Shown: piece by piece, positions 1 through 5,427 of the stretch
Position numbering within the stretch: position 1 is the stretch's first letter
Layout: each line of letters starts with the position of its first letter
NCBI GenBank assembly: GCA_029936705.1
Contig: JAPYSD010000281.1
Span: 1 to 5,427, forward strand
Direction of reading: 5' to 3'
Length of the DNA: 5,427 nt
Origin: Croceicoccus sp.
GTDB taxonomy: Bacteria > Pseudomonadota > Alphaproteobacteria > Sphingomonadales > Sphingomonadaceae
The notes under the pieces: generated by a model
What the model was told of the DNA's origin: nothing
Databases searched by the model: none
Seen by the model: the letters and a program-made list of their open reading frames with translations, nothing else
Position numbers and translations under genes: made by a program

Positions 1-298
1 CCTTGAGCGGCTTGGGCGCGCCTTCGACGAGAGCCTTGGCTTCCGAGAGGCCCAGACCGGTGATGGCGCGGACTTCCTTGATCACCTGGATCTTCTTGCC
101 ACCGTCGCCGGTGAGAACGACGTCGAACTCGTCCTTCTCTTCAGCAGCCGGTGCGTCGCCGCCAGCGGCGGGGCCAGCAACTGCAACGGCAGCAGCAGCC
201 GAAACGCCCCATGCTTCTTCAAGCGCGGTTGCGAGTTCAGCGGCTTCGAGAACGGTCAGCTGCGACAGCTCTTCAACAATCTTCTGGATATCGGCCAT
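1..298 (-). CDS. rplL: 50S ribosomal protein L7/L12 (3' end cut by window)
   Basis: L7/L12 forms the multicopy stalk of the large ribosomal subunit, binds the C-terminal tail of L10, and recruits and activates the translational GTPases. The translation starts MADIQKIVEELSQLTVLEAA, the family's N-terminal dimerisation and L10-binding helices. It continues through the Ala/Pro/Gly-rich hinge (about residues 33-52, AAAAVAVAGPAAGG) into the globular C-terminal domain (EFDVVLTGDGGKKIQVIKEV, then RAITGLGLSEAKALVEGAPKPLK), which carries the conserved factor-binding surface. About 99 of the usual 120-127 residues are present; the rest lies beyond position 1. The ATG at 298 has a GGAG at 308-311, nine bases upstream. 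It follows rplJ on the same strand after 106 bases, the usual rplJ-rplL order. Identification is certain. Nothing in the visible part is odd. Confidence 0.98.
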   Translation of the reverse strand, partial: MADIQKIVEELSQLTVLEAAELATALEEAWGVSAAAAVAVAGPAAGGDAPAAEEKDEFDVVLTGDGGKKIQVIKEVRAITGLGLSEAKALVEGAPKPLK

Positions 299-320
299 TT
301 CAATTCACTCCATTTCGTGT

Positions 321-348
321 CGGGCGAACCTGCGTTTCAGGCGGCCCG
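321..348 (-). other. Intercistronic hairpin between rplJ and rplL
   Basis: Positions 321-325 (CGGGC) pair with 344-348 (GCCCG), and inside them 329-332 (CCTG) pair with 338-341 (CAGG) around a five-base loop. This gives a two-part stem with a small internal loop. It ends about ten bases before the rplL ribosome binding site. There is no U-tract, so it is not an intrinsic terminator. L12 is needed in several copies per L10, so a stabilising or processing element here would make sense, but that role is inference. A weaker 4-bp stem (GCCC at 379-382 with GGGC at 389-392) sits just after the rplJ stop. Confidence 0.35.
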
Positions 349-404
349 TAAATCGATCGAAAGAACGTTTGTCCCTTTGCCCAAAAACGGGCTTGGCGTC
401 GGTC

Positions 405-920
405 TTATGCAGCGTCCTTGGCTGCATAGGCGCCGAACACGCGGGCCAACTTGGCTGCGGGAGCCGTCGACAGCTGGGCGATCTTCGTCGCCGGGGCATT
501 GACCAGCCCCACCAGCTTGGCACGCAGCTCGTCGAGCGACGGCATCGAGGCAAGCGCCTTGACCCCATCGGCGTCGAGCAGCTGGCCGCCCATGGAACCA
601 CCCACGATTTCGAGCTTGTCGTTGCTCTTGGCGAAATCGACGGTCACCTTCGCGGCGGCCACCGGATCGACCGAAGTCGCGATCGCGGTGGGACCAGTGA
701 GGTACTCTTCGATACCCGTATAGGCGGTATCTTCGAGGGCCCGCACGGCAAGACGGTTCTTCGCGACCTTGTAGGACGCACCGGCGTCACGCATCTTCTG
801 GCGCAGATCGGTCGACTGGGCGACCGTAAGGCCGAGGTTGCGGGTGACGACCACCACGCCCACCTCTTGGAAGACGGCATTCAGCTGTGCGACCGATTCG
901 GCTTTCTGCGAACGATCCAT
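405..920 (-). CDS. rplJ: 50S ribosomal protein L10
   Basis: L10 anchors the L7/L12 stalk to 23S rRNA near L11 and, as the L10-L12 complex, represses translation of its own operon by binding the mRNA leader. The 171-residue product is of normal length. It starts MDRSQKAESVAQLNAVF, contains the family core VVTRNLGLTVAQSTDLR (about 25-41) and YKVAKNRLAVRAL (about 50-62), followed by YLTGPTAIATS (about 73-83), and ends in the alanine-rich helix (LSTAPAAKLARVFGAYAAKDAA) to which L12 dimers attach. The ATG at 920 is preceded by AAGGAG (926-931) with five-base spacing, which fixes the start. The stop TAA is at 405-407. rplL follows after 106 bases. Unusually, neither rplA upstream nor rpoB downstream on the same strand is seen: upstream lies a DUF2975/HTH operon, and rpoB lies beyond it facing away. 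Confidence 0.98.
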   Translation of the reverse strand: MDRSQKAESVAQLNAVFQEVGVVVVTRNLGLTVAQSTDLRQKMRDAGASYKVAKNRLAVRALEDTAYTGIEEYLTGPTAIATSVDPVAAAKVTVDFAKSNDKLEIVGGSMGGQLLDADGVKALASMPSLDELRAKLVGLVNAPATKIAQLSTAPAAKLARVFGAYAAKDAA

Positions 921-931
921 GCTTACTCCTT

Positions 932-1170
932 CACGTATGACCGCCCGCTTTGGGGGCAGGCGATCGGCTCACTTGTGTCCACGCGCGTTGCCTTGCGGCG
1001 CGGCACGCGGTCGAGTCCGTCGATCAGGGAAGGAGTGCGCCGAAATGGCGCGGTGTGCGGCCCGCCGCGCAAAGGCAGGAGGAACCGCGTAAATCTCGTT
1101 TCCCCGTCTAGGCTGGAGATTAAGACCGGCATATTCCGGTCGCCAACTGTCTCGGACGGATGACTGGAAG
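932..1170 (-). ncRNA. rplJ mRNA leader, L10-leader-like autoregulatory structure
   Basis: The stretch upstream of rplJ contains no gene but is rich in stems. Read on the minus strand, its core pairs CCGTC (1155-1159) with GACGG (1104-1108), then GTTGG (1143-1147) with CCAGC (1112-1116). The two helices are separated by a lopsided internal loop (CGAGACA against CTA). An apical hairpin sits inside, GACCGG (1136-1141) with CCGGTC (1124-1129). Two helices around an asymmetric, kink-turn-like loop just upstream of rplJ is the known architecture of the L10 leader bound by L10(L12)n. Two more GC-rich stems follow nearer the gene: 1048-1053 with 1065-1070, and 984-992 with 1002-1009, the latter with small bulges. 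The outer limits are approximate, and the assignment is by structure and position, not by a covariance search. Confidence 0.5.
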
Positions 1171-1177
1171 GCCGCAA

Positions 1178-1200
1178 GGCCCGCCGGTCAGTGGCGGGCC
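1178..1200 (-). other. Perfect 8-bp hairpin between HTH gene and rplJ leader
   Basis: GGCCCGCC (1178-1185) and GGCGGGCC (1193-1200) form a perfect GC-only stem with a seven-base loop, about 45 bases after the stop of the HTH gene. A second hairpin lies next to it (CTCTTGC 1207-1213 with GCAAGAG 1216-1222). On the minus strand the large stem is followed by TTGCGGCCTTCC, not a run of T; on the plus strand it is followed by TCTACTCTCTT. It may mark the end of the HTH operon transcript, but it does not meet the usual intrinsic-terminator pattern in either direction. Confidence 0.4.
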
Positions 1201-1226
1201 TCTACTCTCTTGCGGGCAAGAGTCAA
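1199..1226 (-). promoter_or_regulatory. Weak candidate promoter for rplJL
   Basis: On the minus strand TTGACT (1221-1226) is a good -35 element. With a 16-base spacer it faces TAGAGG (1199-1204), which matches the -10 consensus at only three of six positions. It lies in the right place, between the HTH gene and the L10-type leader. The implied start, near 1192, would fall inside the loop of the 1178-1200 hairpin. I found no better candidate between 932 and 1244, so rplJL may use this promoter, a non-consensus one, or read-through from upstream. Confidence 0.22.
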
Positions 1227-1244
1227 GCCAAAGCTGGCCGCGGC

Positions 1245-1499
1245 CTAGCCCGCTTCGTACCCCAGCAGGTCGCCGGGCTGGCATTGCAGTTCGCGGCAGA
1301 TCGCCTCGAGCGTGGAGAAGCGGATCGCCTTGGCCTTGCCGGTCTTGAGGATCGACAGGTTCGCCAGCGTCAGCCCCACGCGCTCGGCCAGTTCGGTCAG
1401 GGTCATGCGGCGTTCGTAGAGCAGGTCGTCGAGTTTCACCACGATGCGGGTTCCTTCTTCGCCGGTTTCGGAAGTGCTCTTGGCGGATCTGGGAGGCAT
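1245..1499 (-). CDS. Cro/C1-type HTH transcriptional regulator (YozG-like, HTH_26 type)
   Basis: This 84-residue protein is a small cytoplasmic DNA-binding regulator. After a polar tail of about 17 residues (MPPRSAKSTSETGEEGT), residues 18-84 are one Xre-type domain: IVVKLDDLLYERRMTLTELA, then the turn and recognition region RVGLTLANLSILKTGKAKAI, then the C-terminal helices RFSTLEAICRELQCQPGDLL and GYEAG. The RFSTLEAIC..L.C.PGDLL ending is typical of the YozG-like group that accompanies DUF2975 membrane proteins; Bacillus subtilis yozG/yoaS is the same pairing as I recall it. The ATG at 1499 overlaps the stop of the DUF2975 gene as TGATG, with AAGGA about eight bases upstream, so translation is probably coupled. 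There is no sensor domain, so any signal must come through a partner or through its own level. The likely target is the palindrome array at its operon promoter; that is inference. Confidence 0.9.
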   Translation of the reverse strand: MPPRSAKSTSETGEEGTRIVVKLDDLLYERRMTLTELAERVGLTLANLSILKTGKAKAIRFSTLEAICRELQCQPGDLLGYEAG

Positions 1500-2035
1500 C
1501 AGACGGTTCCTTCCAGCTCTTCGCGCATCTCGGTCCCCTTGCGGAACACGCGGGCGAGGACGAACAGCACGAGCACGAGGATCACGCCGCTGGGGTCGAA
1601 GCCGCCGTCGAAATTGGCGTCGCCCGCATCGGCGGCGATGTTGGCGATCCAGGCGCCCGGGACCGTGACGATGAAGCCGCCGACATAGATCGCGACCATC
1701 AGCCACGCCATGCGGGTCAGGCGCGCCGCGTTTTCGGGAATGAACGGATCGCCGTCGCGCACCGTGTCGGTGATGGCCAGCAGGTCCCAGAAGAAATAGA
1801 TCCCCATGATGACCAGCGCGGCCACGCCCAGCAGCAGGACGATCAGCACGGGAAAGAACCCGGGCGGCGCGCTCTTGCCCTCCTTCACAAGCTCGCCGAC
1901 GATCTCGCTCTGGAAGATGAGCGCCAGCGGGGAGGCAACGACCAGGACGAAGGCGGCGAAGCACAATATGCCGATCGCGAACCAGATGATGGCGCGCAGC
2001 GCGGTGAGGAGGGGGTCGCGGGGTATGACGGACAT
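1499..2035 (-). CDS. DUF2975 family four-helix membrane protein
   Basis: This is an inner-membrane protein of unknown function, 178 residues from the chosen start. Hydrophobic segments fall at about 14-41, 61-84, 108-130 and 147-163. The polar stretch between the second and third (DTVRDGDPFIPENAARLTRM) and the charged tail (LARVFRKGTEMREELEGTV) are hallmarks of DUF2975. There are no catalytic motifs. Two start codons are possible: ATG at 2041 (MAMSVIPRD) and ATG at 2035 (MSVIPRD). AAGGGA at 2043-2048 touches the first and sits about seven bases from the second, so I prefer 2035. The 3' end overlaps the HTH gene by one base (TGATG), and the stop of the upstream small ORF overlaps the ribosome binding site, which suggests a tightly coupled operon. 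DUF2975 genes are commonly paired with YozG-like regulators; whether the membrane protein senses or sequesters the regulator is not known. Confidence 0.88.
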   Translation of the reverse strand: MSVIPRDPLLTALRAIIWFAIGILCFAAFVLVVASPLALIFQSEIVGELVKEGKSAPPGFFPVLIVLLLGVAALVIMGIYFFWDLLAITDTVRDGDPFIPENAARLTRMAWLMVAIYVGGFIVTVPGAWIANIAADAGDANFDGGFDPSGVILVLVLFVLARVFRKGTEMREELEGTV

Positions 2036-2046
2036 GGCCATTTCCC

Positions 2047-2157
2047 TTACGCCACGATCGGGGCGGAAACCGTGGCTGCCTGCGCGGACGGGGCGGGCAC
2101 GGTAACGACGGCCGATACGCTGGCGACGACGATGAAAAGGGCCGCGATGGCGGACAT
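2047..2157 (-). CDS. Candidate small secreted or membrane protein, 36 aa
   Basis: A short open frame begins MSAIAALFIVVASVSAVVTV, has an AQA|A-type cleavage-like site (PAPSAQAA) and ends TVSAPIVA. Third codon positions are G or C in about 31 of 36 codons, which fits real coding in this genome. Its TAA (2047-2049) runs straight into the AAGGGA used by the DUF2975 gene, so the two could be translationally coupled. The weak point is the start: the ATG at 2157 has no good ribosome binding site. The strong AAGGAG (2189-2194) instead points to an ATG at 2180, which is in another frame. The frame stays open upstream to a stop at 2203-2205 but contains only non-standard starts such as ATA (2182-2184). 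It could be a real small gene with an unusual start, a frameshifted gene, or a non-coding leader. No known family is recognised. Confidence 0.42.
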   Translation of the reverse strand: MSAIAALFIVVASVSAVVTVPAPSAQAATVSAPIVA

Positions 2158-2188
2158 GATGTTCTGGGCTGACGTTGCATTTATCGAT

Positions 2189-2194
2189 CTCCTT
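2189..2194 (-). promoter_or_regulatory. Strong Shine-Dalgarno AAGGAG at the head of the DUF2975 operon
   Basis: AAGGAG lies eight bases before an ATG at 2178-2180. The frame from that ATG would read MQRQPRTSCPP and run on as an Arg/Pro/Ser-rich shadow into the HTH frame, which is not protein-like. The plausible small protein at 2047-2157 is in a different frame, with its ATG 23 bases further on. The site therefore shows that something near 2160-2185 is translated, but leaves the exact start in doubt. Confidence 0.6.
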
Positions 2195-2203
2195 GGAACG
2201 GGT

Positions 2204-2266
2204 TATTGAAAAACGATATATGCCTGTCTGCGCATATCGTCAATCGATAAATATCGAAAAACGATA
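2204..2266. promoter_or_regulatory. Three-copy palindromic operator array, TATCG-N5-CGATA
   Basis: Three 15-bp inverted repeats share one pattern: TATTG-AAAAA-CGATA (2204-2218, one mismatch), TATCG-TCAAT-CGATA (2235-2249) and TATCG-AAAAA-CGATA (2252-2266). The first and third also form a 14-bp direct repeat with one mismatch (2205-2218, 2253-2266). Centres are 31 and 17 bp apart. Relative to the minus-strand promoter, the first covers the -10 and start, the second covers the -35, and the third lies just upstream. The HTH protein encoded by the operon is the obvious ligand (autorepression), but that link is inferred. A lone TATCGAT half-site occurs at 2182-2188. Confidence 0.6.
2215..2243 (-). 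promoter_or_regulatory. Sigma70-type promoter of the small ORF-DUF2975-HTH operon
   Basis: On the minus strand, TTGACG (2238-2243) and TATATC (2215-2220) are separated by exactly 17 bases and match the housekeeping consensus at five of six and four of six positions. The start would be near 2208, giving a short leader before the AAGGAG at 2189-2194. The whole promoter lies in an AT-rich island (about 2203-2280) and is overlaid by the TATCG-N5-CGATA palindromes, which points to repression by occlusion. Confidence 0.6.
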
Positions 2267-2360
2267 ATACACTGATTGTTTTGCGGAAAGTCATGGCGGT
2301 GAGCCGGGTACGACACGGTCCCGTGACGCCGGTCCCGCTGATTCCGGGCCCCCGTGCCCT

Positions 2361-2389
2361 TTGACAGGGCGGGGTCGTGCTCCTATATA
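2361..2389 (+). promoter_or_regulatory. Near-consensus sigma70 promoter of rpoB
   Basis: TTGACA (2361-2366), a 17-base spacer and TATATA (2384-2389) form an almost ideal housekeeping promoter, with six of six and about five of six matches. Transcription would start near 2396 and reach the rpoB ATG after about 268 bases. It is the only strong plus-strand promoter I see before rpoB and fits the demand for a gene cut off from the usual rplJL promoter. Confidence 0.72.
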
Positions 2390-2395
2390 CGGCCT

Positions 2396-2663
2396 CGTCC
2401 GACAGCTTCGAGCAAGACGGCCTTTGCGCGTAAGGCCATCCGGGAAGGAAGCGGGGCATCAGCAAACGACGCGGCGGCTGCAGGCCACGACTCGCCGATC
2501 TGGGCGGGACATCGTGCGCCCGGCGGCCTTTCGTCGTTGCTGGATCATTCCTCGTGCACCGAGATTTACGGGCGGCCATGCGGCGGCGACTCGCGACAGC
2601 GACTCGCTTCTGTGTCCGCCCCGACCGAGACGAACTCCAAAGGCGAAAGAGGCTCCCTCTCTT
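2396..2663 (+). promoter_or_regulatory. Long rpoB 5' leader, no gene, some stem-loops
   Basis: This stretch between the predicted start site and the rpoB ATG shows no credible ORF or tRNA. A clear hairpin lies near its 5' end: GGCCTT (2419-2424) with AAGGCC (2432-2437) and a seven-base loop. A smaller stem is GGGCG (2502-2506) with CGCCC (2517-2521), and a 9-bp direct repeat GCGACTCGC occurs at 2586-2594 and 2599-2607. It ends in AAAGAGG (2646-2652), 11 bases before the ATG, a somewhat distant ribosome binding site. It may be a regulatory leader. I recognise no known riboswitch or leader family. Upstream, 2267-2360 holds only a short palindrome (2314-2325) and a CGGTCCCG direct repeat (2316-2323, 2330-2337). 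Confidence 0.35.

Positions 2664-5427
<2,764 letters not shown>

Noticed and set aside
3..1163. A 386-codon plus-strand open frame across rplL, rplJ and the leader
   Set aside because: Antisense to two certain ribosomal protein genes; the translation is Ser/Ala/Arg-rich and has no recognisable fold.
1178..1222. Intrinsic terminator for either strand from the two adjacent hairpins
   Set aside because: The stems are good but neither side is followed by a T-run of useful length, so I list the main stem as a hairpin only.
1500..2180. N-terminal extension of the HTH gene up to the ATG at 2180, giving 311 residues
   Set aside because: The extra 227 residues are an Arg/Pro-rich out-of-frame reading of the DUF2975 gene. 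The ATG at 1499, with its ribosome binding site and TGATG overlap, gives a normal-length regulator.
2204..2266. CRISPR-like array from the repeated TATCG...CGATA units
   Set aside because: The units are only 15 bp, palindromic and unevenly spaced over a promoter, with no spacers of constant length; they fit operators.
2267..2663. A tRNA or mobile-element end explaining the insertion between rplJL and rpoB
   Set aside because: I found no cloverleaf, no GTTCGA-type arm, no transposase remnant, and no terminal inverted repeats or target duplications flanking the DUF2975/HTH module.

Overview
The window is GC-rich chromosomal DNA from an alphaproteobacterium, most likely of the order Sphingomonadales (Sphingomonadaceae/Erythrobacteraceae type). 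This rests on the RpoB sequence: the N-terminal KKKRIRKIFGDIHEVVQMPN block, the QFMDQTNPLSEVTHKRR rifampicin region and the AREYxR-free alpha-type spacing all read like sphingomonad RpoB as I remember it. No database search was run.

Layout: the minus strand holds the 3'-truncated rplL (ribosomal protein L7/L12) at 1-298 and rplJ (L10) at 405-920. Upstream of rplJ, positions 921-1244 carry a structured leader that folds like the L10 autoregulatory leader. Further upstream on the same strand is a compact operon: a candidate 36-residue hydrophobic small protein (2047-2157), a four-helix DUF2975 membrane protein (1499-2035) and a Cro/C1-type HTH regulator (1245-1499). The stop of the membrane gene and the start of the regulator overlap as TGATG. 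This operon starts at a good sigma70-type promoter covered by three copies of a TATCG-N5-CGATA palindrome. Pointing the other way on the plus strand, a near-perfect sigma70 promoter (TTGACA-N17-TATATA at 2361-2389) drives a leader of about 268 nt and then rpoB (2664 to the window end; 921 codons of roughly 1,390).

How it fits together: rplJ, rplL and rpoB normally lie head to tail in one operon. Here rplJL and rpoB are transcribed away from each other, with an unrelated membrane-protein/regulator module between them. rpoB therefore has its own promoter and long leader, and rplJL keeps its own L10-type leader. The regulator probably represses its own operon through the palindromes. No convincing U-tract terminator separates that operon from rplJL on the same strand, so read-through is possible.

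The most novel points are the split ribosomal/RNA-polymerase cluster, the operator array, and the small secreted-looking ORF, whose strong ribosome binding site points to an ATG in a different frame. The functional assignments of rplL, rplJ and rpoB are secure. The DUF2975/HTH pair is a recognisable family pair of unknown function.
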